Part shown: positions 22,262 through 32,566 of the stretch, piece after piece | Numbering within the stretch: the first letter of the stretch is position 1 | How the letters are laid out: each line of letters opens with the position of its first letter | DNA from: Salvia splendens | Taxonomy: Eukaryota > Streptophyta > Magnoliopsida > Lamiales > Lamiaceae | Direction: 5' to 3' | Assembly (NCBI RefSeq): GCF_004379255.2 | Contig: NW_024598547.1 | Coordinates: forward strand, 20,670 to 84,669 | Length of the DNA: 64,000 nt | The notes under the pieces: model-generated | Told to the model about the DNA's origin: nothing | Database searches by the model: none | What the model saw: only the letters and a program-made list of their open reading frames with translations | Position numbers and translations under genes: made by a program

Positions 22262-23594
22262 TCACCCAGGAGTATTTAGCCTTGCAAGGTGGTCCTTGCT
22301 GAGTCAATTTTTTTAGCAAAAAACTTTATTCTCTCTTATACTTTAATCTTTCTTCATTTTTTAATACTATTTTATTGCATCTCATATTTTACTCTCTTCA
22401 TTTACTTTTAATATATAAATTTTTAAATCTTATGCCTAAAAATACCTCAACTACATTGAGACCAGAAAATATATTTTACTATGTAAAATAAAAGAATTGC
22501 CCATTCAATCTTGCATGTCATGCTAGTGCCACTTGTTATCACTGCCATGAAAACGAAGTCATAATCTTACCAACTTCTCGACGTATGAATAAATACATAA
22601 AATAATACATACGTCTCCTCTTACCAAAATATATTCAACAATATTCCAGAAGTTCTAATTTAATTACTAATTTATACTAGAGGTGTGTGTTGAAAGAATT
22701 GCGAATAAACAATTAATTATAGACGGAGGCAGTGTTATATTCTTTTCCCTCAAAATAATTCAAGTTGTTCCATATAAATTTCCTTTTTACTATCTCTGTT
22801 CAAAAATATAGTTATTACGTCCATTTTTGTATTTCAAGACGATGCAATGCTGCTATTGCAATTTGCAAGTAGCATTCTAATTAATGGATGTAAATTGTAT
22901 TAGTTGTAACGAGATAATGTGCATGAAAGTAAAATGATCACTTATTCGGTTTGAAAGCTTTAGCTACTAAACGAGCCTTGTATTTATATGTATAGTTCAA
23001 GTTCAAGTTCAAGTTCAAGTTCAAGTTCAAGTTCAAGTTCAATCGGTATTATTTTCTTTTTTGGGAAAAAATTTTACATCTTGGTTCAAGGCCAAAAATA
23101 TTCGACAATATGAACATGTGATCCAACATTCATCCCTCCACGAAAATAAATACACTAAACTATTATGATTATATTGCAGATTTCATATCTACCATTTAAT
23201 TTCAATAAATCCAAAAATTTATTATTAATAATTAAATATTGACTTCACGCTATATATTCTCAACAGTCCCAGTGATTGTGACTTTTGTAGTTCTTTATTG
23301 ATTATTATTTATTATTTATTTATTCTACATGTTCAATTTTAATAAGATATCCTAGTCAAGTTCAGAATGGGAAAGAAAAAAAGAGATTTAATTGGGATAA
23401 CGATGTCATGCTTTGTCATGCTCATTACATATTAGTGTTAGTATAAGAAAAAAGTGTTTAAAGTATTATATGAAAAATGAGATTCACCTAGTTTGAGACA
23501 AAAGCTTGACATAAATAAAAAATAGACTAGTTTTGATAAACAAATTAAAATAAAAAAATAGAATTATTTTGTGTGAACGGTATTAGAACAATTT
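22262..23594. other. AT-rich intergenic DNA
   Basis: No gene recognised. It contains an (AGTTCA)n array, listed separately. Confidence 0.5.
22994..23042. repeat. (AGTTCA)8 microsatellite
   Basis: Eight uninterrupted hexamers. Confidence 0.95.
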
Positions 23595-23595
23595 A

Positions 23596-24305
23596 TAAGG
23601 CCTTTCGCAACGCGTCCCTTAGCCGTCACTTATCTCGTCTCGAAGTGACGGAACGATTAAGGGACGGCGTTGCAGCCTTTCGTCTCCATCCTGTCACAGA
23701 GAAACGCCCGTCCCGGAGGACAGCTCGCGAGACGACTCGCCACGCGCGTTGGCGATGTGGCGAGCTCCGGTTCGTCCGTGACGCCCACTCGCCGGCCCGC
23801 GAGTGGGCGTCGTTTTTATCCGGAAAAATGTTTTTTTTGTTTTTTAAAAAATTTAGGAAAAATTCAAAAATTAAAAAAAAAACCCAAAAAATATACTAGC
23901 CGTTTATAGCCTTATTTTTGCAAATTTTAATTTTTTTTTATTTTTTAAGCCTCCAATCACTTCTATATATCAAATCATTCCCACAAATTAATCCACCATA
24001 AAAAATATGTTTTTTATTTAAATTATATATTTTTTATTTTTTAGGATTTTATTAATGAGGTTTAAAATTTTTTAGAATTTTAAGTTGTAATTTTATTTTA
24101 TTTTTAATGAAGTGTGTTTTTTAATTGAATTTGGTTGGAAATAAAAATAAAAAATGAAATTGAATGAATAGTAATTTAAGGGACGGTTAAGGGACGGAGG
24201 ATTGCAGGTTCCGTCCCTTAGTTAAGGAATGAAGTAAAAAAATATAGTGGGGCCCGTGAATAGTAATTTAAGGGATAGTTTAGTGACAGTGTTATGGATG
24301 GCCAA
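23596..24305. mobile_element. MITE with CGTCCCTTA hairpins
   Basis: Ends GGCCTTTCGCAACGCGTCC and (complement) GGCCATCCATAACACTGTC are weak inverted repeats. Inside both ends, GTCCCTTAGCCGTCACTT / AAGTGACGG...TTAAGGGACG and TTAAGGGACGG / CCGTCCCTTAG form strong hairpins. A GC-rich open frame inside is not protein-like. Confidence 0.6.
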
Positions 24306-24623
24306 AGACATTAGCAAGTAATAATGAATATATTATATGTATGTCGGAATACGTGTCTTCATGTTTTAAAAGAAGCAACAACAAATCACAGTGCATTGTT
24401 AAATTGTGTTTTGGATTCTATCAACTCTTTTAGATAGAAAAAAATTGTTTTAATAATTAGTTGCAATTTTCTAGTACGTATATAATTCGATGTAATTAAA
24501 CCCATATAGTCATATTTGAATCATAAACATGCCGATTGCAATCAAAAGGCATATATACTGTTTCGGTGAAAGGGAAATTGGAAGAATATTGCATATGAAT
24601 CTTCTTCAACTTTGCATTTACGG

Positions 24624-25333
24624 TGATGAATCCGCGAATTTCTGATGTTAGTGAATGCAGGAAAATACAGATCACGACACAAAGAATTTACGTGGTTCGA
24701 TTTACTGAAGTAAATCTACGTCCACGGGAAGAAAAGAGGGCAGAGTTGTATTGCTTGATCTGTTTTCTACAGCTTACAAATACAAACTTGCTATATGGTC
24801 TTTTATCTCTAGAGAGCTTCTAACCCTTTTCTATCTGATCTAAGTTCTATTTATACATTGAACTAAGATCGTGGCTTGCATCACCACTAATGATGGTTGT
24901 GGATGTCGTGGAGGTCCTGCATGTAGCGTAGGTCATGGCCTACGATCGTGGCCTGAGCAGACACCACGTGGTAGTGGGTGTGTTGGAAGTTGTGGAAATC
25001 CTGTATGGGTCCACTAACTCCTTGTTCGGTCGAATACTGAGACCGAACTGCTTTGGTTGCCGATCTGAGAGTAGAGCTTGATGCCGACCTGAGAGCAGAG
25101 CTTGATTGGTTGGCTTTTGCCGAGCTGTAGGCTGAGGCCGAACTCTTACTGAGACCGAACTGCTTTGGTTGCCGATCTGGGAGCTTGATACCGACTTGAG
25201 AGCAGAGCTTGATTGGTTGGCTTTTACCGAGCTGTAGGCTGAGGCCGAACTCTTTGGTAATGCCGAACTCATACTCTTCCTTGGGCTGATGGGCCGTCAC
25301 TGCTGTTGGGCTTGTTTAGTCCGTACCCCATCA
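24624..25333 (-). repeat. 3' LTR of the Tat element
   Basis: On the plus strand it begins TGATGAATCC and ends CCATCA. It matches 31224-31933 except at 25190 (A/G), 25263 (C/T) and 25327 (C/T). A block of about 111 bp starting GACCGAACTGCTTTGG is duplicated (about 25041 and 25152). The TATAAATA box reads on the minus strand at 24855-24848. Confidence 0.96.
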
Positions 25334-25345
25334 CTACCCCCCCCG
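25334..25345 (-). other. Polypurine tract of the Tat element
   Basis: On the minus strand, C-GGGGGGGG-TAG directly precedes the 3' LTR. Confidence 0.85.
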
Positions 25346-25672
25346 AAAGACGAAGTGAATCACTTCGGCGAAGCGAGTCACTTCGGCATTCTGGATAAAG
25401 GTACGGGGGAGGCTGACGTCAGGGGACGTGCCTTGCACGTGACTGCATTAAATGCGACAGTAAAATCCGGCCGTTGAATCCCGAAAAGGTGGGATTCGAA
25501 ACGGTGCGACGATTTTGAAATCTTCGCCGAATCTGATAAATACCTCCTTTCTTCATCATTGAAGCACTTTTGCGACTGCTTCTTCTGAACTCTATCTCCT
25601 TTGCGTAAAAATTTCCTTCCGCTTTCAAGAATTTCTTCAGAATTTCTTCAGATTTTGCAAAGAGTAAGAACC

Positions 25673-27535
25673 ATGTCTTCTTCTTCTTCTTCCGAGTTAG
25701 GTAGCGGTAGGAAAGGGGGCAAGGGGTCTTCTAGCCGGAAAGAGTCCGGAGAGAAGACTGTAGAATACTTTCACAGCGTCTTGAGGAAGGACACCGTGAT
25801 ATCTCTACACGAAAAATATCTTCTTCCCGGGGGGAAGGCGGTGGTTCCCGACGATGATCATAGGGCTAACGCCCCGCCGGAGGGTTATGCCACCGTTTAC
25901 GAAGCCTGCTTAGAATGCGGGCTTCGTTTTCCTCTTCCCCCACCTTTTGTAGAGCTTCTTGATTTTTTTCAACTCCCTTTAGGTCAGGTGACTCCGAATT
26001 CTTGGAGGCACTTGTCGGCTCTTGCTGCCGAACTCCGTAGGCTAGATAAGGATCTGTCTCTGCGGGCAATCCTTAATTTTTTCCAATTTAAAAGGAAGGG
26101 ATCTTGGTTTTACTTGATCCCCTTACAGCCTTTTAGGGCATTCTGCAAAACCAAGTGGCCGAAATGGCAAAACCGCTTCTTTTTTTTATAATAGGACAGC
26201 GGCTCCGGGCTTCCCCTGGAGAGGGCCGAAGTCCGTGATTCCTCATCCTCGGTTAGAACCGTTGGCCGAGCTCGAGGGCGAGCTCAATAAGATTCCTATG
26301 ATTAGGAAACAATACTCGGAAACTGAGCTCGTCAAGGGCGACCTCGTGTTCAATATCTCGTCTTCGGACGAAGAAACTGAGGGTGAGGATTTCTTTTTTA
26401 TGCTTTACTGCTTTAGCAGCGAAAACTAACCTTGTTTCCTTGCTTTTTGGCAGTGTACATGCTGAATAAGGCTAGCCGCAAATCTTCGGAGTCCAAGGAG
26501 CCGGAGAGGCCGAAAACCACCAGCTCGGCGTCTGATGCCGAGAGGACTCCGAAAAGGCAAAAAACCTCTTCGGATCCGAAGAAGCCGGAGTCGACTTCGG
26601 CAAAGGGGAAGGGGAAGGCCCAGAAGCCCCCGAGAGCGCCAGAGAAAGACGTGGTCTTGGCGCCTCCTTCGGAACATATCTGTGAGCCGTTTTTATGGCC
26701 CACGGACTTCGCCGAGGTGAATTCTCTTCTTGATTTTCTGACCTTGCTTTTTTCCTGTATTTTTTGTGGCCCCTTTGTTGACTTTTTTCTTTATCCATTT
26801 TCAGAGGAACGATATGCTCTCCAAGCTCGTCGCCGTCGAACTCTCCAAAGCGTCCAATGACTATGCTGAGATGCAGAGGAAGTTGGCGGCTGCTTGTCAT
26901 CGGGCCGAACAGGCTGAGGCTAACTTTGAGAAGGCCAGAGCTGCTAGGATTTCGGCCCAGGATGAAGCTCAGTTTGCCAAAAACCAGCTCGTCATCCAGC
27001 GAGAGCAGACGAAACGGAGGGATGCTGCCGCCGTGGCTGCCCAGGGGGAGGCTCTCCGTGTTTACACGGAGAAACTCTTTTTGAGCAGCCAGTTCTCGGC
27101 CTTTGTCGGTAGTCTGGTAAGGCTAATTACCGATAAGGGCGAGCAGGGGCCGACGTCGTGCTGCCTCTGTACAGCCGAGAGATAGCAGCTCGGCTTCAGA
27201 ATCTGCCGCTCCTTGAGGAGCTCGCTTCATCCTCGGTCCTGCTTTCTGCAGACCGAGTCCGGAGTTGTCGAGCTGATCGGGACGAGAACCTGGAGGCTAT
27301 CTTTGCCTCCGTGGGACCCGTTTCACCCGCTTCGACTTATAACGGAGAGGGTGAGGCCGAGCCGCTGGAGCGGGAGGTCGGCGATAAGCATGCCGATCAG
27401 GAGGCGCAGCAGATCGGCTACGGTGGCGCCGAGCAGGCTGGGGAGAGCAAGGAGGCAGAGGCTGAAGCTGAAGCAGATAAGGAGAAGGAAGCTGAACCTC
27501 ACCGAGAAGGCGGAGACGAAGCTAGCGAAGTATGA
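25673..27535 (+). pseudogene. Antisense ORF, part A: gypsy-type 'putative transposase' domain protein with introns
   Basis: It starts MSSSSSSELGSGRKGG after an A-rich leader. Exon 1 holds the PF04195-like domain (FVELLDFFQLPLGQVT, NSWRHLSALAAELRRLDKDLSL, FFQFKRKGSWFYLIPLQP). An acidic DEETEGE end is followed by a GT-AG intron (about 26383-26453), a Lys/Pro-rich exon, a second intron (about 26717-26804), then a long coiled-coil segment (SKLVAVELSKASNDYAEMQRK onwards) and an acidic Glu/Ala-rich tail. One extra T in a T-run at about 26181-26188 (8 T versus 7 in the copy at position 1-1238) and a shift near 27150 break the frame. The gene lies antisense to gag. Its role is unknown. Confidence 0.75.
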
Positions 27536-27752
27536 TTTCGTCTCCCTTCTCTTAGTTTAGTTTCTTCCTTTATGTAAAATGGCCTTGAAGCCCTCCTTGT
27601 ATAGAAAAAATTTTTTCTTATGAATGAAAAAATTCTTCTTTCTGCTCTTGTGTCTTCGTATAGCCTTTCGTACTCTCTTACTCCTGTTGTGGTTTACTAC
27701 CTGCTCGGTAAGCTGAAATGCCGAACTGACATAGCTGCTTTGTATTCTTAAC

Positions 27753-28515
27753 TCTCAAGGAGCTGGAGGTACTTCACTGGAAGCGGCTGTACTCTTCGGC
27801 TTTAGACGAAGCTGAGAAAAGAGCTATAGCTGACCAGATGAAGAATGACGAACTCTTGGCTCGTTCAATGAAGCTGGAGGCCGATAATAGGGACTTAGAG
27901 TCCGAAAAGAAGGATCTGGAGGCCGAGCTGAATACCGTCGTGGCTGAGAGGACTGCGTATGAGGATTTCATCAGCAGGCGCGGGGGAATGACCATCTCAG
28001 AAGTTCAGGAACGAGTTGACGAACTGTGGGAGGAATATCATGTACTCCGGAGGAACAATGCGCTGGAGAGCTCGGCTTGCCAACAAGTTGTGAAATCATT
28101 GCGGCGCTGGGCTTCTCGGTACGACATCGTTCTTTCCCGGCGTCCTCCAATCGAGAGATTCCTTAGGCATTTCCCGCCAACAGATGTTCATACTCCAGCT
28201 CAAACCCTTGATTCACTTGCTCAAAACCGTACTCCAAGTCAGCAACGAACTCTGGAACAGCCGGAAACATCAAGACGAGAACAGGCTGAAGTTCGTAGAG
28301 GAGCTGTGATTATGAGTGAGCAAGATCAACAAATGCTTCGTGAAGAGACTCTTCGCCGCCGAGGTGCTAGGGCTTCCCGGGCTCAGAGAAGAGGTGGCAG
28401 GTCGATTAGAGCATCTCGTCGACCTGCTTATTCTGCAGCTGCCTGGAACGCCCGAACTCAGCTTCACGAGGATTTTGTGAATAGATGGCTCAACTTTAGC
28501 AACCCTGGACAGTAG
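27753..28515 (+). CDS. Antisense ORF, part B: coiled-coil, Arg-rich C-terminal exon
   Basis: An open frame of about 250 codons begins in-frame around 27753 (KELEVLHWKRLYSSALDEAE) and ends at a TAG. The N half is a heptad-rich coiled coil (KLEADNRDLESEKKDLEAEL), the middle has RVDELWEEYHVLRRNNALE, and the C end is Arg-rich (RRRGARASRAQRRGGR) and could bind nucleic acid. It may be a further exon of part A or a separate gene. The 218-bp gap before it is AT-rich and intron-like. The first ATG in frame is at 27838. No homologue outside such elements comes to mind. Confidence 0.5.
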
Positions 28516-28654
28516 AATAGTCCTTTGTAATAGCGTAACGCCATCTTGTAGGGTAGCGGAGTTGTGTGCCGAACAGGATTTGAAAAATGAAATTTTGTTT
28601 TCGCTTCTAACACTGTATTTACAGCTTAGCGAAAAAATTTCATCGTACTTGTCC

Positions 28655-29010
28655 TCGGTCTTATGAAGTAAACTTCTTTGACCGGACTTGGTCCTTGGTC
28701 TTATGAAGTAAACTTCTTTGACCGGACATGGTCCTTGGTCTGATGAAATAAACATCTTTGACCGGACTCGTCTTTGGTCTGATGAAATAAACATCTTTGA
28801 CCGGACTCGTCTTTGGTCTGATGAAATAAACATCTTTGACCGGACTCGTCTTTGGTCTGATGAAATAAACATCTTTGACCGGACTCGTCTTTGGTCTGAT
28901 GAAATAAACATCTTTGACCGGACTTGTCTTTGGTCTGATGAAATAAACATCTTTGACCGGACTCGTCTTTGGTCTGATGAAATAAACATCTCTGACCGGA
29001 CTTGGTTTGC
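28655..29010. repeat. 39-bp tandem array in the element's 3' region
   Basis: About nine units of TCTTTGGTCTGATGAAATAA-ACATCTTTGACCGGACTCG follow one another, the last six nearly identical. The flanks (28640-28700 and 29100-29180) hold older, longer variants ending TTATGAAGTAAACTTCTTTGACC. Further on, TAATTCGGCGAGTTTTATCG-CGTGGATCGGACTTTCCC recurs three times to 29230. Tat elements often carry such hypervariable arrays next to the 3' coding end. Confidence 0.92.
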
Positions 29011-29511
29011 GTTCTAATTTGGCGATTTTTGTCGCCGGGATCGAACTTTCCCTTGTCCTAATTCGGCGAGTTTTATCGCGTGGATCGGACTTTCCCAGTT
29101 AACCGAAGTGGTCTTATGCAGTAAACCTCTTTGACTAGACATGGTCGTCCTCGGTCTTATGAGGTAAACTTCTTTGACCGAACTTGGTCGTCCTAATTCG
29201 GCGAGGTTTATCGCGTGGATCGGACTTTCCCTTATTGCAGTTCGTTTCAGACGAAGTGCTTATTTCTTAAGCCGAATTGTGGTCTTGTATCTTCCTGAGA
29301 AGCTTGGACTCTCAATCGTTGGCTTATTTATGTTCTAAGAAGGGGATCAGCCTTCGAAGAACAAGATACCTCAGTAACATTTGTAAGAGACGACACGCAC
29401 AGAGACAGACAAAACACACAGACAAAACGCACAGAGACAAACAAAGACCAAGCAAACCAAAGAAAGCACATTGATCGAACAGGACTCAAGACTGACTGAC
29501 CGGACTGTCTC

Positions 29512-29946
29512 TTACAAATGGAACTTTTTGAGGTTGGAAACGTACCATGTTCGGGGTACTTGTGCTCTTGACACGTGAGTCAATTTGTAAGACCCTTTGC
29601 CGAGGACTTCTGACACCCGATATGGACCTTCCCATGTGGGTTCGAGTTCGCCCAGCTTTTCTGCTCGGCTTACTTCGTTGTTTCTCAAGACGAGATCTCC
29701 CACTTGGAAATGCAGCTTTTTCACCCTTTGGTTATAATACCGGGCTACTTGCTCCTTGTACTTGGCTGCTTTTATGCAGGCCAGTTCTCTTCTTTCTTCG
29801 GCAAGATCTAGTTCGGCTCTCAGTCCGTCATCATTCATTTCTGAGGAGAAATTTAGAGTTCGGGGACTGAGTATGCCGATCTCAACCGGAATCACGGCTT
29901 CAGTGCCGTACGCCATCGAGTTCGGCTCCGGTGTGACTTCGGTCAT
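29512..29946 (-). pseudogene. Integrase C-terminal fragment of Ty3/gypsy pol
   Basis: The frame reads YGTEAVIPVEIGILSPRTLNF, then LAEERRELACIKAAKYKEQVARYYN, KKLHFQVGDLVLRN and LGELEPTWEGPYRVSEVLG, ending PRTWYVSNLKKFHL. These are the standard end of plant Ty3/gypsy integrases, including the GPY/F module (EGPYRV). The catalytic core (HHCC and DD35E) and all of protease, RT and RNase H are missing upstream. It is a truncated leftover of pol joined almost directly to gag. Confidence 0.9.
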
Positions 29947-30078
29947 TTCGCCTGCCTCTGACTCCGGCTGCTGTGATTGCTATGTTTGATGGTGCCGAGC
30001 TGATTGCTCGGCACTTTTAAGCGCAATCTGCAAACTCTTGCTCTTTTTTGATCACCTCGGATGACCGCTATCCCTCCT

Positions 30079-31142
30079 TTAGGGGGAAGGTGTTCGGCGA
30101 GGATGCCTCTGATCGCTATGATCGGGCTTCTTTTCGTCTCCTCTAGATGAGCTGTCTAAAGACCGTTTTCGACGGTCTGCCTCATCGGCTCGGGAGAACT
30201 GATCCGCAATGTCCCACATCTCTTGAGCTGTTTGCGGACTGCATTCCACGAGCTTTCTGTAGAGAGCTCCGGGCAGGATTCCATTTTGGAATGCCGAAAT
30301 GACAAGTAGATCATTGAGATTATCTACTTGTAGGCATTCCTTATGGAATCTCGTCAGGAAGTCGCTGATCTTTTCGTCGCGACCTTGACGTATGGAAAGC
30401 AGCTGAGCCGAAGTAATCCGGGCTTCCGCTTTCTGAAAGAACCTCCTGTGGAAAGCATCCATTAGATCTCGGTAGGATCTAATGCTGCCTTGAGGAAGGC
30501 TGTCGAACCACCTTCTGGCGTTCCCGATGAGCAGCTCGGGGAACAGCTTGCACATATGGACCTCATTGAGACCCTGGTTCGCCAGATTATACTGATAGCG
30601 TCCCAGGAAGTCATGAGGATCCACCAACCCGTCATAAGTCATTGACGGAGTTCGGTAGTTCTGTGGCAAGGAAGTTCGGGTGATATCGTCCGAGAACGGA
30701 GTCTTCAATGCTCCGCACATGGCGAACCCGACACCTCTTCGGTATGGAGGAGATGGAGTTCTCCTGTGATTCCAGTACCGAGGAGGAACAGGAACATGTC
30801 GGGTTGAGGATTCTTCTTCCTGGAAGACACGGCACTACTGCGGTAGCGACTTTCATGTCTGGATGAGGAAGGAGAATCCACCGTTTTCGTCTTCGGCTCT
30901 TGGCTCTTTTGCAGGAAGGCTAAGAACTCATCCTGCTTCTCAGCCAAGAACAGCTTGACAGCCTCATTCAAATCAGGCTGCTGGGAAGACTCGGTGTGTG
31001 GACCTTTTGAGCGGCTTGTTCCTTCATCGTGAAAACTGGAAGTAGATGTCTCCCGAGGCTGTTTTCCGGACCTGCGGGCTGGACTAGCTTCCTCATGGTT
31101 TTCACGAACGGTATTACGGGTAGTGTGTGATCTGGTATGCAT
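30079..31142 (-). pseudogene. gag of the Tat element, one frameshift
   Basis: It starts MHTRSHTTRNTVRENHEE about 80 bases after the primer-binding site. A charged, Ser-rich N part (to about residue 115) is followed, after one missing base near 30797, by the retrotransposon gag domain: PHDFLGRYQYNLANQGLNEV, LIGNARRWFDSLPQGSIRSY, FHRRFFQKAEARITSAQLLS, GRDEKISDFLTRFHKE. It ends KPDHSDQRHPRRTPSP without a zinc knuckle, consistent with the deletion that removed the rest of gag-pol. Packaging in trans would need gag from elsewhere because of the shift. Confidence 0.85.
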
Positions 31143-31204
31143 TTTTTTTTTTTGGGGTGGAAAAAGGGTCAAAAATTCGCTTTATCACAAATTTGGTTCT
31201 CTGC

Positions 31205-31222
31205 TTCCCACAGACGGCGCCA
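31205..31222 (-). other. Primer-binding site of the Tat element
   Basis: On the minus strand TGGCGCCGTCTGTGGGAA begins one base after the 5' LTR. TGGCGCC is a frequent start of Tat and other plant gypsy binding sites. I did not assign the tRNA. Confidence 0.8.
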
Positions 31223-31223
31223 G

Positions 31224-31933
31224 TGATGAATCCGCGAATTTCTGATGTTAGTGAATGCAGGAAAATACAGATCACGACACAAAGAATTTACGTGGTTCGA
31301 TTTACTGAAGTAAATCTACGTCCACGGGAAGAAAAGAGGGCAGAGTTGTATTGCTTGATCTGTTTTCTACAGCTTACAAATACAAACTTGCTATATGGTC
31401 TTTTATCTCTAGAGAGCTTCTAACCCTTTTCTATCTGATCTAAGTTCTATTTATACATTGAACTAAGATCGTGGCTTGCATCACCACTAATGATGGTTGT
31501 GGATGTCGTGGAGGTCCTGCATGTAGCGTAGGTCATGGCCTACGATCGTGGCCTGAGCAGACACCACGTGGTAGTGGGTGTGTTGGAAGTTGTGGAAATC
31601 CTGTATGGGTCCACTAACTCCTTGTTCGGTCGAATACTGAGACCGAACTGCTTTGGTTGCCGATCTGAGAGTAGAGCTTGATGCCGACCTGAGAGCAGAG
31701 CTTGATTGGTTGGCTTTTGCCGAGCTGTAGGCTGAGGCCGAACTCTTACTGAGACCGAACTGCTTTGGTTGCCGATCTGGGAGCTTGATGCCGACTTGAG
31801 AGCAGAGCTTGATTGGTTGGCTTTTACCGAGCTGTAGGCTGAGGCCGAACTCTTTGGTAATGTCGAACTCATACTCTTCCTTGGGCTGATGGGCCGTCAC
31901 TGCTGTTGGGCTTGTTTAGTCCGTACTCCATCA
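31224..31933 (-). repeat. 5' LTR of the Tat element
   Basis: It is 99.6% identical to 24624-25333 by direct reading (3 differences in 710), with the same TGATG...CATCA ends and TATAAATA box (31455-31448 on the minus strand). Confidence 0.96.
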
Positions 31934-31938
31934 TACGG

Positions 31939-32540
31939 CAAAGATATAATTATAATGTGAGCTACGCGGTTTCTACTAATTGAGTCATTTCAATTGACTA
32001 ATTTAATTATAAAAATATAAATAAAGATGTGTAGAAGATAAATTAAAACAAAATCAAGACACAAAGGGGTCCATCTCTACTAAATCAAGCCCTGTAAACA
32101 TCAATCAAATTATCACAACCTTTCCATTTATTTTGCATCATAGGAATATATGTTACTGAATTATTTATGTATATATGTGTTACTAATTGAAAAGTCGAGA
32201 ATAACTGAGACATCATTTTGATACTCGAGGAGGTATAGTTAATAATTTATCTTGGGTTCTTAATTATAAATTTACTGTAAATTATGCACCTAATCCAACA
32301 CAAAATACAGTATTAAAACTTACAACTATGATTTGACTCTCCTCCTTTATTTCTGCAATTATTAACTAGTAAAATTACAAAATGATCCTCATTTGATTTA
32401 AATAAATTAATTATAATTGAAATAGATATTTAGGCATATTGAATTCATTGTTTACTATGACAATACAATATATGTTGATGATTTTAGTTGGTTGTTGATT
32501 GGAAAAAAAGTGATCAAAGGTTGTGATGAAGGCCATGCTT
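31939..32540. other. AT-rich intergenic DNA
   Basis: No gene or repeat recognised. Confidence 0.5.
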
Positions 32541-32566
32541 TTATATATATATATATATATATATAT
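32541..32566. repeat. (TA)n microsatellite
   Basis: TA run adjoining the next element. Confidence 0.9.

Larger units (their letters stand above)
24619..31938 (-). mobile_element. Complete, young, non-autonomous Tat-lineage Ty3/gypsy retrotransposon
   Basis: Two 710-bp LTRs, 5-bp target duplications TACGG on both sides (24619-24623 and 31934-31938), a primer-binding site and a polypurine tract define a full unit. Reading on the minus strand, the order is 5' LTR (31933-31224), gag, integrase C-terminal end, 39-bp tandem array, antisense ORF, 3' LTR (25333-24624). Protease, reverse transcriptase, RNase H and the integrase core are absent: gag runs into the integrase tail within about 130 bp. 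The LTRs differ at only three transitions, so the deleted form itself must have moved recently with enzymes supplied in trans. Confidence 0.93.

Noticed and set aside
23573..23899. 108-codon open frame, Arg-rich
   Set aside because: Sits across a MITE edge and its hairpins, and the composition follows GC-rich inverted repeats.
24887..25300. Open frame in the Tat LTR (also at 31487-31900)
   Set aside because: Arises from GAACTC/CGGCA-type LTR repeats and is in neither a coding nor a conserved context. The LTR function explains the sequence.
28718..29017. Repetitive ORFs on both strands (WSDEINIFDRTRL and the complementary reading)
   Set aside because: The 39-bp array is a multiple of three without stops. 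Both strands being open argues against either being coding.
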